Position numbers and translations under genes: made by a program. This document shows, one piece after another, positions 11,380 to 25,019 of a DNA stretch of 64,000 bases. The notes below the pieces were generated by a model. That model was not told the DNA's origin and ran no database searches. It worked only from the letters and a program-made list of their open reading frames with translations. This stretch comes from Liolophura sinensis (lineage: Eukaryota; Mollusca; Polyplacophora; Chitonida; Chitonidae): contig NC_088303.1 of the NCBI RefSeq assembly GCF_032854445.1, positions 8,131,501-8,195,500 of the forward strand, given 5' to 3'. Position 1 is the stretch's first letter, and the number at the start of each line of letters is the position of its first letter.

Positions 11380-14300
11380 TCCTGGGGCCTATTGTCATGA
11401 AGCTTACTTAGCTTACTTAGGTTTTTAATCCCTGGTTTTTAATAAGTTATTTGAATGCCTTTCAACACTCTTAAAAAATCTGAAAAATAAATGAAAGTAT
11501 TTTTAGTCATAGTTTGCAATTGTCTCTGATGAACCTTCATATTTTAGCTTTTTTTTACTTTAAATTATTGGCATCTCCCAAGGACTATTCCTTCTCCTTT
11601 TATACAGAACATATATGGCCTTTTACTGCCTCGTAGTCTCTGGAAATTTGCACTTTACATTGCAACCTTCAGGACATAGAAACACGGCATTTAAGCGTTT
11701 CTAATGTCACGCATCTAAAAATTTGTATTGTACCATATCTCTGTGAAACATTCACAATAATTCTTATAAAAAGCCAAAGCAAGGGCAAGAGTGCAAATTT
11801 CTTTGTGTTTCTGACATGTATGAGTTATTTTGTGAAACAGTCTTGTGTGTATCTAGGGCACTACATTTGATGTTTCTGGAATATATCACTGAGTTTGGAA
11901 CATTTGACATTAGTTTTACACTAAGTTTTCCAGAAAAGTCCAAAATGTTCTTCTAGGGATACAAAAGGCTTGTATCATGTTTAAATCTGTGTCGATAAAT
12001 GGGGAATTTAAAAAAGTTTTGTATTTTCTACCCAGTGCCATTGTTTTATAAGAAAATAATATACAATTTCTTGATATAATTTTCTTGATAATTTTGTAGT
12101 CTTGATTCTGTATGCTGTTTATATCACATGTGCTTTGAGGGTCATTTTAATGGGTTGGTTGTTGTCCTGTGTCAAATAGGCGCAAAGATAGAGTGTAATC
12201 CAGATATCCTAGTCATAATTTCACTTGTCATCAGGTCCAATCTAAACTGATAGCTTCGAAGACTGTAGTTTTCTCGTAGACTTCTAATCGACATGAATGG
12301 TGCCAATATATTTAGATTCCATAAAGGTTTGGAATTTGGTGCTGCCTTATATGCATCATTATTGTACATATCTGTATCTGTACTGTACCAGATATCACAC
12401 ACTAGCGCTCGAAAAGTAGTCTGATTATGTATGTAGGCTATCACCATTCCCTTGACGTGTTTGTTCTCGGTTTATATGCCTGGTAAGTCTTAACATAACA
12501 GACCTCAGGCAAAAGCCCTCTGTCTATTTTGTCTAACCACTATCAAAGACCTCAAGCTCAGGTGATAACCCATACTTTCATGGTGCATTTGCAGTGTTCT
12601 GAGTACACTCAGCTATTCTGTTTCTGGTAACGTGGCTGGGCGAAGTTCAATGCGAGAAAATATAACTGCCATCATGCTCTCAGTACCTGCAACTCTTGTT
12701 GGTTTGTGGTTCCATGATGCGTATTTCTATAGCTAACTTTAACAAACGAGGTCTTTAGAAGTGGTGGTCATCAACATTGAAGGCACTGCATCTGTCACAA
12801 TAAATGCCTCATGCATGTCATCTAAACTGATGGACGAGGCATGGGGGGTCATGTGTTGTGCTTACCTAGAAGGCTAAGCAGGCAAACTCAGACGTACAAT
12901 CTGCAAGCAAAGCAAATCGAGGTTTAACAGTCGTTAGATGTTGGAAATTACATTAAAGTGTTATCCAATGAAAAGTATGAAAATACATTTGTACCAAATG
13001 GGGAGAAAGATGATGACAATCTTTCAGCGTTGTTCGGTTACATGTTTGTAAACTTTCAAATGTTTATGTTAGATCCCAAAAGCAAGCAGGTGACTCCACA
13101 CCTTGTCATGTGTTCATGAGGACCCAAGGAACTGCAGTGTCAATTAACTGAAAATTATATCGTTAAAATCTTTAAAAACTATGCAAAATAGGCAGAGATG
13201 AACGCGAAGTCAAAAGCCAACACTGCACTGTTATCGTATGTACACCTGGTGATTTGCCGAGGAAGGAAGTGTTCATCACTGAACATCAGTATATTGCGTA
13301 CGAAAATTAAACAATGATGACATACCATTCTTTTCAGCAGACACTCTTGCTGGGTGTTCATGAAGCCTACAGTGTGGGCGCTTTGTTACGGTGGTTAATT
13401 ATAGGTGCTAACTTGCCTTACAATCTGCTAGGTTACAAGAGGTGTAGGTTTTAAACCGGGCTCAGGACAGGATAAATTAATAACATTTTTCTGATCTCTA
13501 AAAGTGCAGAGTGACTCTTCCTTATCTGTGGAACAAATGCTATCTATACATGCACCATTGATGTGTAGTAATTCATTTTTGCAGTTTGGGTAAAGTACCA
13601 GGTTTTGGCACTCTTGTCGTCTACTGTTTAATTCATTTATCAGTATTTATTAGACAGATAAATAGGTATTAAGTGGTTGGGAAGAGGTTTGTATATGTCT
13701 CTGTTATACAATGACTGCCACTTTAGCCTAACTAGTGATTTGTTGGGGACAGCCTAAAGTGTGTTTCACTCATACAGTCTGCACTGGTTATGACAGGTCA
13801 AGTTCAGGTGTCAGTCAGGTCTGTAAGTAGCACTGAGGCATAGATGACAAATTTCAAAACGCAGCCAGTCTTGAGCATGGCACAGGAGAGAAATAAAAAG
13901 CTAAACCACATGTTGGAGCAGATCACCACAAATGTTTAATCTTTTCTTTAAATGATGTACATGTTGTAGTTTTAAATTTGTGTTGTGCTTTGTAAAAAAA
14001 AATGTGATTTTAGGTAGTTACTGATATATGATTTGTGTTGTTTATTTTCCATGTGATGATATGTTTTAGTGTTTTATCCGAACCACATTTGATTATTATT
14101 TTGTATGTTGTTGTTGTTTTAATATCTTATAAATTTTCCTCTCATTATTATATCTTTTAATTACAGGTGTATATTTGTTCACAGGAGTGGAACCAGTTGT
14201 TTGGCATTCCCATGTGGTTGATACCTAAGATTCATCGCAGGCTAGGCATTGCCTCTACTTGCCCATCTTTCACACCAGCCAATCAGAATTGATTCTGTAT

Positions 14301-15119
14301 CCCTTTTCAGTGTCCTAACTGGTATATAGACATAGATATTGATAAATAGATATCTATATCAGAAAGGATTTCATTTACATATTTGTCAGAACAAGCAGAC
14401 GTTGACTTCAACTACATAAAAGCCTTCAGAATAAATTATGGACTGAATAGGATGCGATATGCGGCGTCACCTATCATATCAGATTTATTAAATGAGTGGT
14501 ACAATTCAATTGTTTGCAGTCTCTCTAGCTTTAAACAAACGAAAATCACACAGGAGTTTGATGTAATTACATGGCCACCCAAATACAGTTGCTTATGTCA
14601 TAACTTATCTGAATGTTGGCATCTGTCCCAGTGTTAGGGAAAAGCAGTGTTAAGCAAAATGCTATTCATTTCAGGTTTTGCACTTGTGTAGATCACATTA
14701 ACATGAGGGGGATGTTCCATCATTATTTTGGTGTGTGCGTATTAATTACTGTAAATTACAACGTCCATGTCTTAGTGTGTTGTGTACAAGAAGACTATAT
14801 GAGGAGTGATATCTCAAAAACTACTTTATGTATGGACCTGAAGTTTCATGTGCATATAATGCACTTTGACACCAAAGGTGTCTTTCATGGACCCAACATA
14901 ATATAAAGGCATGAAGAGAAATCACCATGATGTCATTAATGTTGATTCTTGAAATTCTCGTATTGGAAGGGGAACACAATGATCCTTTGTTTGGTACCCA
15001 ACAAATTTTCATTTAATTGGTTTGGCATCCATAGTATTGCTTTTATGTTTTTTGTTTTATCTTCAGCTATCTTACAAAGCAGAAAGCATGATGTTTGCCT
15101 GAGGACAATTAATGTGGGA

Positions 15120-16660
15120 ACCCACGGGGATGTAAGAGGGATTATCACTGGGAATTTTTGGAAGGATCCCACTGATCCTTCATAAGCCCTGATGGGATTA
15201 CTTCATATATCCCACTGGGATTTAAGTTGGATTTTAGAACTGTGAATTTTAAGCGGGATCCCACTAAATCCCAGTGGGTGCAATATTATTACTGGGAATT
15301 GTGGGCAGTATCTTACTAAATCCCTGTCATAAATCCCAGTGGGATTCCCTAATAATCCCACCAGGATTTAGGTGGGATTTCATAACTGGGCATTTTAAGT
15401 GGGATCCCACTAAATCACAGTGGGTGCGATATTATTGCTGGGAATTGTGGGCAGTATCTCACTAAATCCCTGTCATAAATCCCAGTGGGATTCCCTAATA
15501 ATCCCACCAGGATTTAGGTGGGATTTCATAACTGGGCATTTCAAGCGAGATCCCACTAAATCCCAGTGGGTGCGATATTATTGCTGGGAATTGTGGGCAG
15601 TATCTCACTAAATCCCTGTCATAAATCCCAGTGGGATTCCCTAATAATCCCACCAGGATTTAGGTGGGATTTCATAACTGGGCATTTTAAGTGGGATCCC
15701 ACTAAATCCCAGTGAGTGTGATATTATTACTGGGAATTGTGGGTAGTATCTCACTAAATCCCTGTCATAAATCCCAGTGGGATTCCCTAATAATCACACC
15801 AGGATTTAGGTGGGATTTCATAACTGGGCATTTTAAGCGGGATCCCACTAAATCCCAGTGGGTGCGATATTATTACTGGGAATTGTGGGTAGTATCTCAC
15901 TAAATCCCTGTCATAAATCCCAGTGGGATTCCCTAATAATCACACCAGGATTTAGGTGGGATTTCATAACTGGGCATTTTAAGCGGGATCCCACTAAATC
16001 CCAGTGGGTGCGATATTATTGCTGGGAATTGTGGGCAGTATCTCACTAAATCCCTGTCATAAATCCCAGTGGGATTCCCTAATAATCCCACCAGGATTTA
16101 GGTGGGATTTCATAACTGGGCATTTTAAGTGGGATCCCACTAAATCCCAGTGAGTGTGATATTATTACTGGGAATTGTGGGTAGTATCTCACTAAATCCC
16201 TGTCATAAATCCCAGTGGGATTCCCTAATAATCACACCAGGATTTAGGTGGGATTTCATAACTGGGCATTTTAAGTGGGATCCCACTAAATCCCAGTGGG
16301 TGCGATGTTATTACTGGGAATTGTGGCCAGTATCTCACTAAATCCCTGTCATAAATCCCAGTGGGATTCCCTAATAATCCCACCAGGATTTAGGTGGGAT
16401 TTCATAACTGGGCATTTTAAGTGGGATCCCACTAAATCCCAGTGAGTGCGATATTATTACTGGGAATTGTGGGCAGTATCTCACTAAATCCCTGTGGGAT
16501 TCTTTCATAATCCCACTAGAATTTAGGTCAGAAATTATTGTGAATTAAAGATATGATCCTACGATTAAAATGCCAGTGGATGGAATCATGTATTCCTTTA
16601 CAATCCCACTGAGATTTAAGTAGGATTATCACTGGGAACATAAAAAATCCCAGTAGGGCT
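15120..16660 (+). repeat. 146-bp satellite, main array of about nine units
   Basis: Units of 146 bp carry GATCCCACTAAATCCCAGTG, TATTATTACTGGGAATTGTG and AATCCCACCAGGATTTAGG. Core units (about 15,253-16,500) are nearly identical, and the flanks decay on both sides. Variants repeat every three units: a GAGTGTGATATT variant occurs at 15,712 and 16,150, giving a 438-bp higher-order block. Each unit contains several short palindromic GGGAT/ATCCC words. The array is the reverse complement of the one at 4.9-5.6 kb. Confidence 0.9.
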
Positions 16661-19133
16661 CCACTTAAGTGCCATATATTAATATCATTGTATAAGTAGC
16701 AATAAGGATCACAGAAATTTGGAATGATTCTGGGCTATAAATACATGTATGGCTAGCTGGAATACAGTACTGCAGTATTTCTACAGGAGTCTAGTTGATA
16801 TTGGTTCCTGGGGCTCAAGTGGAATTACAAATACATCTGCTGTTCCTGGCAGCCTAAATTGTTGTTTATATGACAGCTGTCTGACAGCAACCTGCAGATG
16901 GCTGTGTGTTGCCCACATGCTCTGTCCGATTCTGTGACTCACATTTGTTTTATGCCCAGTGTAAGTGATTGCATATACATGTACTTCAACAATATGTACT
17001 TTAAATTTCATACTCCTAAGACATAAATATATTATTTTGTCCCTACATCATCTGTGATTCTCGATTGCATGATCAGTGGGGTTAAAATGTTGAAGTACTC
17101 TTGTCAGACCTTCAGGTCGTGCCCACAAAGGGAATATATGAAAGTTAAACTCTGCCCAGTAATTCAGCTGACGTCATTTTTCATTGTGACGCCAGCTTTA
17201 TACCCTGAGATAGGGTTATTATTGCACTCCCAGGGTTTCAGTCTTCATATACATTGTACCCTTATCAACATGCGGATAACGATATTGTCCCTAGAATGTT
17301 TACATTTATCATACAGAAAGCCAGTCTTGCATATATGTACAGCTGAGCTAACAAAAAACATGATTAATTATATATAATAATTATTGTTATGTTAATGATT
17401 ATTAGATGGACAAAGGAAAGCAGTTACTTCAGTTTTATAATAGTTGGTGAGATATATGTATTATTAATTCTTACAATTTGATTTTCACAATAGCAACTAA
17501 ATAACTGCGTTTTGATGTCAGTGGGCCTATATATAGGTCATTGCACCTGTATTAATCATCAAATAATTACTATATTCACGTCATATTCTTCAATTGTTAA
17601 TGAAGTGTTTAATTTCTCAGGGCTCTTGTTTGGACCTAATCTGGATTCCCAGCGTTAAACTGGCCTGTAATTCAGTAACAATGAAATATATATATATCAT
17701 TTAGTATTAATTGCTGTTTTATATATTTTACGTTTTGCGCATATATCTAAAACACTGAGGTGATTTCGAATGTTTGAAAAGTCAAACAAACATACCATCG
17801 TTTATATCCACTATATGTCGAGCCCACTTTGTGCATATAATGCACATACTTTCACAGGTGCTTGCTTCTTTCTCATCATCTTGTAATGTCATTAGAAGAG
17901 AAAAAAAGTACAATATTTCCAACATAATTTATGGAAAGAACCACTTGTTCAGATATTGCAACCCAATGAAATGTTTACATAAGCTTGAATTTTTTGCCAG
18001 AAAGATTTTGCTACTACAAGTAAATCTTTCATTATCTCCCTAAAGTTGGTTGTAAAATATATAATTGTTAATAAATATACATTATTGAGTAGTTATTATA
18101 GTATTACTCAAAAGATTATGTTTTACCAGATTTATCCAAGATGTCACTGTTTGACTGGAAATGCCATCATGGTCCAGTTTTGGGATTGTCTGTAGGATTA
18201 ATTAAGAAATAAAAAGACTGAGTAAGAGTTCTGTGTGCACTACAATACCAACATCAAAGCTGTATTGAATAGCCAAATCCAACATGTTTAATACAGAGAA
18301 CAAAAGAATGAAATAACCACCAGCTTGACAACTCTATGTCTATCTTTTTGATGAATAGGAATTTCATGTGTCACTATTGAAAACCATTTTCACAAGCAGG
18401 AAACACAAGCATGTGGGACACTTGTTGCCAAGTTGAAATTAACTCTCTTAAATCAAGATGTTCCGGTCAGCAATGTGGAAAAACATAACAGCCTAGCCAC
18501 ATTCATTACAAATACATGTATGAACATGTTTATAAATATCAAGCCTTTCAAAAAAATAAGTTAAATGACCTCAGTGACAAGAATATTCCATGATTACCAA
18601 ATATGAAAACGTAATTTTAAAAAAAATCTAGGACAGTAAACTTTTAGCACATTTTTTTGTTAAAAAATAGCTGTTGCTATTACAGGCTTACAGTTATGGA
18701 ACTCTGAATCCAAAGCATAAGGAATAGTGTCCTGATTTTGACCATATGACTCTGATCAGTGACGTTTTTGTCCTATAATGACTATATATATGTCTAGTAC
18801 ATTTCATGAACCAGACAATCCAATCAGGAAGGCTATCACTTATACATGTAATTCTTTAGCATTTAGAAACTGTAAATTTCTCATTCCAGAGCCAGCTTAC
18901 TGAAGACAGGATGTTGAAATTTATAGATTTTATGTGTCTTTCAAAGAGCTCCAACTGCATATATATGGCCTAGCTATACACAGCTTGTTATTTTTAGTTC
19001 ATAATACTTAGGCCTACATTCTATTACTAAACAGCACTAAATTTTAAAGATAATTCGCTTAGGCTTAAGTTTATAGCAAATCAATTGCTGTGTAAATCAA
19101 CTAGCCTTACTTTTCTGTTTCATGCTGTTTCAG

Positions 19134-19310
19134 AATCGTTATGTGACCAACTGCCTGCTCCAGAGCATGGGCATCTAGAGGGAGATTTACATAGGCATAT
19201 CGGGGACAAGGTTTCTCTTGAGTGTATGGAGGGCTATGCTGTGGAAGGCTCTTGGGAGCGAGTCTGTCAAGACAACCGAGAGTGGAGCGGACAACCAGGA
19301 CGTTGCGTTC
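19134..19310 (+). CDS. Sushi/CCP domain exon, diverged
   Basis: This 177-nt exon follows CTGTTTCAG and precedes GTAAGT, phase 1 at both ends. It encodes a sushi module with four cysteines (SLC, LEC, RVC and GRC), a Gly-Tyr after the second and Trp before the fourth. It differs clearly from the four upstream copies but keeps the same layout (PAPEHG, then GDKVSLEC). It is probably the next module of the same protein. The exact exon neighbours need transcript evidence. Confidence 0.82.
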
Positions 19311-20349
19311 GTAAGTCATGTGTTTTGCACTCAAACATTTTAAAGACAGTGCAGTTTGTTACACACTTTGTTTCTGGCCATTAGCTTTTTTACCTCTAAC
19401 AATAAAGTTAATTTAAAGAAACTATACCAAAAGATTTTGGCAAAAAGCGATCAAATTGAAGTTTTTGTTTTTATTGTAGAATAGACTAAATATTTACCAT
19501 TTACCAAATATTAACCTAGATTATTTGCGCAGGCATTACCATTTGAAATTGGTTAATTTGTAACGTGTGTCGCTTTATAACTTTTGACACTAAATAGTAG
19601 TGCAGACACAAGTCTGATATTTTCTGAAAATTTGAGCTTTTCTCGGTAAACAGAGAATATATGGATTTTTTGTGGTTTATAGCCTCTTTACATGAAAGTT
19701 CATACATGGACAAATTTGTTAGACCTCAGGCAAAATAGTGAGAGTTGTATCCAGGCGTGTCCTCGGTGGGGAAGTTTATAGTGGCCTCAGGTTCTGATAT
19801 GGGACACATTTCTCGTTTTATTATCCCACACTTCTGAAAAAGAAAATGAGGATCTGTATTTGTTTTACATACATAAACGATTGAATTGAGATAACATCTG
19901 AGATGAGTCAACCAAGGCCACATGTGAGTCAGTTTAAAATAAGGATATTTAAGTTTTGAAGTAAGATGAAAACATGACTATGCAAGATGTAAGACATTGA
20001 CTGTGCACATTAAATGTGAAGTCGCAATAAAAACAAATAAGACTGAATTATAAGATATTTAAAATACAGATTAACTTAAAGGTCCAACTTAAACAAATCA
20101 AATATGATTTTGTGTGATAGCATTGGTTTTCTGGTGTAGAATTGGGCGAGTGATTGGAAGTCGGCTAAGACATTAAGATGGGTTTGGGCTGTGATAAGTG
20201 TCTGTGGCAGAAAGAAAGTGATGAGATCTGAAACACTGTGAACTTTGAGCATGTCAGTTTAGTGCAGAGAGAGGTTGAGTAATTGTAGCGAAATAAGTAT
20301 TATAAAAGTATGGCAAAAAGTGCTAAGTGCTAGCAGTGGAAGTGTCGTA

Positions 20350-20860
20350 CAAAAATTGTGACACAGGCACCACACTTGGCTGTGGGAGGCCTGTGATGAA
20401 GGTGCTAGAGCATAGGTTAACAGATGGGTGATGTTATCCTGTAAAACAATGGGGCATGGGGGTAGACTAAGCTCAGAGCTTGTCAGCGCCCTTGGAGCCT
20501 GCGGGGTGAGGAAATTCTGCTATCTGTGATCGAGAAAGACGGCCAGGGAATTTATTTTGCCAGGGATATACTTAGCTAGAGACTGAACATTGTTTCGCAA
20601 ACATTGACAAGCCGCCAGACTAAGTGCATAACCATTTTTTTTCTGCGTGTTTGCTTATTCATGACAAAGGCTAAGTTGCCATTGAAGAACTGATCTGCTC
20701 TGTAGTCAAGCCATGCTTCAACAGAGAAGACAATCTTGTGAAGTTCCAACAATGTTATATTCCGGTGTCTCCATTCAGTAGTCCATTGCCCATAAAGCCT
20801 GTGTTTGTGCAAACACAGCACCATAGCCCATTGTACCTGAGGCATCCTTGTCTAGAGCTT
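20350..20860 (-). pseudogene. DIRS/Ngaro-like retroelement relic (RNase H to recombinase linker)
   Basis: Read in reverse, the pieces run in the order seen in DIRS-type elements. First comes a DASGTMGYGAVF-like RNase H strand (about 20,846). Next is TEWRHRNITLLELH followed by an MNKQT...VM-LV helix (20,576-20,760), then an 'AKYIPGKINSLA' stretch (about 20,560), and then the start of a recombinase-type linker with LAPSS. Several frame changes and a stop interrupt it, and neither reverse transcriptase nor the recombinase catalytic core was recognised. The family call rests on remembered motif order. Confidence 0.55.
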
Positions 20861-21993
20861 TCAAATATCCTGATCCTTGGAAGCTGGCTCTAGAGATTCA
20901 GGGAGGAAGTCAACTGCTCATATGTTGGCCTTAGCTGTGTCAGTTACATGTGCAGGCAGTGGGATCTGTCAGATTATAGGGAGGAAACAGGTGCAGGAAG
21001 AGGCCAGCTTGGAAAAGTGGGTGGCGCCACACTTGCTTGGCTGGAGCCGGGCAGAGTGATGTCCATTGCCCTTGGAGTTTCACAACAGCATCCTGTGCCA
21101 CACAGTGGCTGCCTCCCCTGCCTCCTATGTCACAGTAAACTTCAGATTAACTTGTGCCATTGCTAACTCCCTGAAGTATACCACAAGCACAACAAATTTG
21201 TATGCAGGTGAAGAAACCAGATGGTCATGCTAAATAAAATGACACCCATGATCACATATAAGTCATAAATAATAAGCCTAGAACAGAGCAGGCAGAGCTG
21301 AGCATAGACAGATCATATATATAGAAATAATACAGTCACAAATGACAACTAAGCAGACACAGGGTGGAAACCCTGGGTTATGTCCCTTTGCAAAGACTGA
21401 AGCATGAGGTTTTCACACAGCTGCACTAAATAACTCTGTAGGTAGTACCAGGAAAGTGATTTTTTTCCATTAAAATCAGCTGAAATGTCTTCTACTATGG
21501 GTGTCCCCCACTGGTAAAATGTTTAATTTTGGTCAAAGTTTAGATACTATTTCAGGGCTTCACAAAAAGTGTAAGTTCTTCAGTCCCCTCAAAATAATGC
21601 CTTCAGAATATTCTTGAATAAACACCATGCAAACATGCAAAAAGATTGAAAAATTACAGTAAATCAGCCGATCAGCTGAAAAATTCTCAAGCCCGTAATG
21701 TTAGGAGAACATTAATTAAGGAGATTTTCGCCTAAATCTTGGACGTTGCAAGGTGGAGGTGGGCTTTGAGTACGACTCTGCTCAGTGGAGATCGTAATTT
21801 CTCTTTGGTGATAAATGAGTCCTATAAGAACGAAGTGCTGAAATACATCTATTCAGAATTTCTATAGAATAATACTTTGACTGCGAAAACAAAGCATGTA
21901 AACAGTTAGCCAAGTAATTGGTCAACAGATGAAATTGATTAAAAAAGGCATGAGTGGACATACATCTGGCAGTATTTAACAAATTACAATCAA

Positions 21994-22117
21994 CTTGGGG
22001 ATGGTCATGGGTTTCCCAGGGCTCTCCCTGGTTTCCTCAGACAATAATGCTGGTTGCCATAGTGTGAGTGAAATATTCTAAAAAATGAGTAAAAGCACCA
22101 ATCAAATGAATAAATCA
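21994..22117 (+). mobile_element. SINE 3' fragment, forward
   Basis: GGGGATGGTCATGGGTTTCC, AATAATGCTGG and GTGAAATATTCTAAAAAATG followed by CACCAATCAAATGAATAAAT match the 3' third of the 35003-35257 SINE. The 5' part is absent. Confidence 0.7.
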
Positions 22118-22920
22118 AGTAATTTATGAAGTAAATTAATCATTGTTACCGAAAACCTATCGTGTAACCATTGTACAGGTAATTTAAAGTGAGGAAAGAT
22201 CCCATGTGCACTGCAGTCAGGAGAGTAGAAGTTGTTAAGACCTGATCTGTTAGACAACTACATTAGGGCAATAAGAATGCACGACGGGTAAATTGTAAGG
22301 CAGAAGTTTGGAGACAATTCTTCCTTCTACACAGAAAATATTTTAATGTGAACAGACTCGGAGACCTTTAAATCTGGGTGAATGGTATGATTTGCCCACC
22401 ATCAAACATAAGCTGAGCGGAAATTTCACACAATAGGGTGACCCAGGATGAAAACTTCATTGTGATAAAGGTCAAAAGGAGAGCATGCAACAACAGTAAC
22501 ACCCATTTACTTTGATTGATGCTAACCTAAGTGCACGACAAAGGCTAGGAATAAAAGTAGCAAAGCAAGACGTCTCCTGATTGCCTAGCTGTTTGGAGTG
22601 GGGATGAAAGGATAGAACAGACGCGTGTAACTTACCGAGTGTCTTATGAATTGAAAGGATCAATGCCATGGATAACAGGGTGCTAACATGTGACCTCCAT
22701 GGTGAAGGTTATAATGGTATCGATTTCTGATATAGGAAAAAGTCTGCACGTTTCAGTACAGTGATGATGACATTTATTTGGGTCCGTCTGTTTGTTTGCC
22801 CATCTGTTTCGCTTTTCTGCATAAGATAACTTCTTCAGATATTGTTTGATTTGGATTATGCTAAGATGTTGTTTGCAGAGTTTTGTTTTGTGCTACCTTT
22901 TGCGTTACAATTATTGATAT

Positions 22921-22927
<7 letters not shown>

Positions 22928-22968
<41 letters not shown>
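22928..22968. repeat. TA dinucleotide microsatellite
   Basis: An uninterrupted TA run of about 40 bases. Length is likely polymorphic. Confidence 0.95.
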
Positions 22969-22972
<4 letters not shown>

Positions 22973-23160
22973 GCTGTATACCATTGTTTTCTGATGAGAT
23001 ATTTACTCCCAACAATGTATGTGTAAATGGATAGTTAAAAAAAGGTTGTTCTGCTTGGGTCATACAGAAAAGTCTTCCTTTGTAAATTCTTTTGACAATT
23101 GTTTTAGTATTATTCACATTTGTGCAATAATTAGTCTCTCTCTCTCTCTTCTTTTTTCAG

Positions 23161-23175
23161 GTATTCCACCAGAAG
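23161..23175 (+). CDS. Candidate 15-nt linker microexon
   Basis: A long pyrimidine tract and CTTTTTTCAG precede 15 bases that read (x)-Ile-Pro-Pro-Glu-(G) in phase 1-1, followed by GTAAGA. The phase matches the sushi exons, so it could add a Pro-rich linker. Microexons this small cannot be proven without transcripts. Confidence 0.5.
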
Positions 23176-23977
23176 GTAAGAACACACCACAAAAAACAAA
23201 GAACAAAACAAAAATAAACATCAGACAGAGAAAAACCTTGACAAACAGTATTATACATTACAGTGGAGTATATGTGGAATGAGCACACCAAACTATCTGT
23301 GACCGAGAAAGATGCTGTAATCATCAAACAAGAATAGACAAATAATAACATTTACCACAAAAAAAATTGTATTTTGCCATTGTGCCATTAAGCATCACAC
23401 CATTTTATGATTATGACCTTGAATTGACTTTGGGATTAATAGTCAAGTTGTCTTAATGATATAATTATTGACTACAAAATTTGACCAGTTGTAATTAAAG
23501 AATTAGTCTGACTTCTGTCATAACCAACAAGTATAGCCCCATTCATCATTGAGTCTGCTTATATGTGTAAAATAGGGATGCATAATGGGAATTTTGTCAG
23601 TTCCCCTTTTCACTGTTCATGAGGCCTTGGTGGTAACACCGTGTTGACAATGTGGGTGTTTACCCATAAGACCACTTGTCTTCCACAATCGCTATGTCAC
23701 ATATATGGGAAAGCTCATCAGAAATTTGCCAATTGTTGATGGTTTACCCCAGGCACTCTAGTTTCCTCCTGCCATGAAACAGCCCATGATTTTACAAGGA
23801 CATATATGGTATATTAAACATCAGTCTATGCACATTTTTCTTCTTCAGTTTAAATGGTATACCAGAATATTAAAAAAGAAACGAAGAAAAGAGTATTAAA
23901 CACCTTTCAGTTGTTTTTGATGAAGTCTTGAAATTTGAGTATATATGGTTTATTTGTGTTCTATGTCTTCTTTGTAG

Positions 23978-24010
23978 AAAGTATGCCAACAATAGAGCCT
24001 GACCTTCCTC
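23978..24010 (+). CDS. Candidate 33-nt linker exon
   Basis: CTTCTTTGTAG precedes 33 bases reading SMPTIEPDLP in phase 1-1, followed by GTATGT. The phase and proline-rich composition match the 15-nt exon at 23161. Together they would make a short flexible linker between the sushi modules and whatever follows. The call rests on splice sites and phase. Confidence 0.5.
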
Positions 24011-24089
24011 GTATGTATCCTCTGTATTTATAATCAGCAAATTTTAGATTTATAGCATAAATCCCTGTTGTTTTTGTTATGGTTGTTTT

Positions 24090-24480
24090 TATGAAAACTT
24101 ACCATACACCGTGCCTATGATCTAAACTTGTGCATGCTTATTAAGTTTTGTTGACAATTGTTGTCCTAATTACCCCCGTTTAGCACATTGCCCATTTTCC
24201 ACATACGTTTTGTCCACACCACTGTTCCAAAAGCACTTCATCTATTTCCATGAAATTTATCATACATCTTCCGTTCCTGTCATCTAAACTTGTGCATTCT
24301 GAATTTATTGACAATTTGGTCATTATTCACGTAATCACCCTTGTGTAATATACAGTGTGTAATGGATGTAGAGAGATTTTGTCTATGCTTTTCCTGTTAA
24401 AATGTAACACCTAATTCCCTGAAACTTTTTTTGTACATCTTCCCTATTATCTCAACATGTGCATGATTAATTTTGGTTGT
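24090..24480. repeat. Decayed tandem repeat, about 165-bp unit
   Basis: TCTAAACTTGTGCAT recurs at about 24,121, 24,288 and, changed, 24,452. Shared segments precede it (CATACATCTTCC) and follow it (GACAATT...GTC). No coding content is seen. The organisation resembles the repeat at 1115-1540. Confidence 0.6.
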
Positions 24481-25019
24481 TTTAGTCAGTTACCCCATTT
24501 TGGATACTTGGCGTAATGAGGCTTTTCCTGCACATAGCTATAAGGACAAGTTGAGGAGTGAACACATCTCATTACTTCTGCTTTAAATACTTTAAGTAAA
24601 TGCAAACTGAAAGATCATCTCATGCTGATTCTAAGAATATTTCTCATATTGCATGTTTTTGGCATTTTTCTAATCTGTATAAAGCTTAGAGTAGTAAGAT
24701 GAGTGTTGTGGACAATATAGAATATGGTAAGCACATTCTTGTTATAGTACATGGTTAGCTACTAAGCTTTACTGTCATATCAATATGTGTGTTATATGTA
24801 TACTGAAAGCAAGGACAAGAGATTTGGTGGTTAAAAAGATGATGGCACATCACTGTACAGTACATATACTATTTATTTCATACATCCCACCATGAATTAC
24901 CATGCACTCTCTATTTTCACCTCATTCACCCAAAGAAAGATTCTTTGCAACGATATGGCTGAAATAATGTTCGTGTCGTTAAGCCATGATCATTCATTTC
25001 TTCACTCACTAAGGAAAGA

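Larger units (their letters stand above)
8127..19133 (+). other. Long intron or intergenic stretch without recognised exons
   Basis: No coding exon could be supported between sushi copy 4 and the diverged sushi exon. The stretch contains a SINE, a 1.1-kb candidate DNA transposon, two hairpin elements and the main 146-bp satellite array. At 14.74-15.07 kb it also has intron-derived sequence similar to 6.2-6.4 kb (ATCACCATGATGTCA and CTTGAAATTCT blocks). The remainder is AT-rich sequence with nothing recognisable. Confidence 0.55.
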
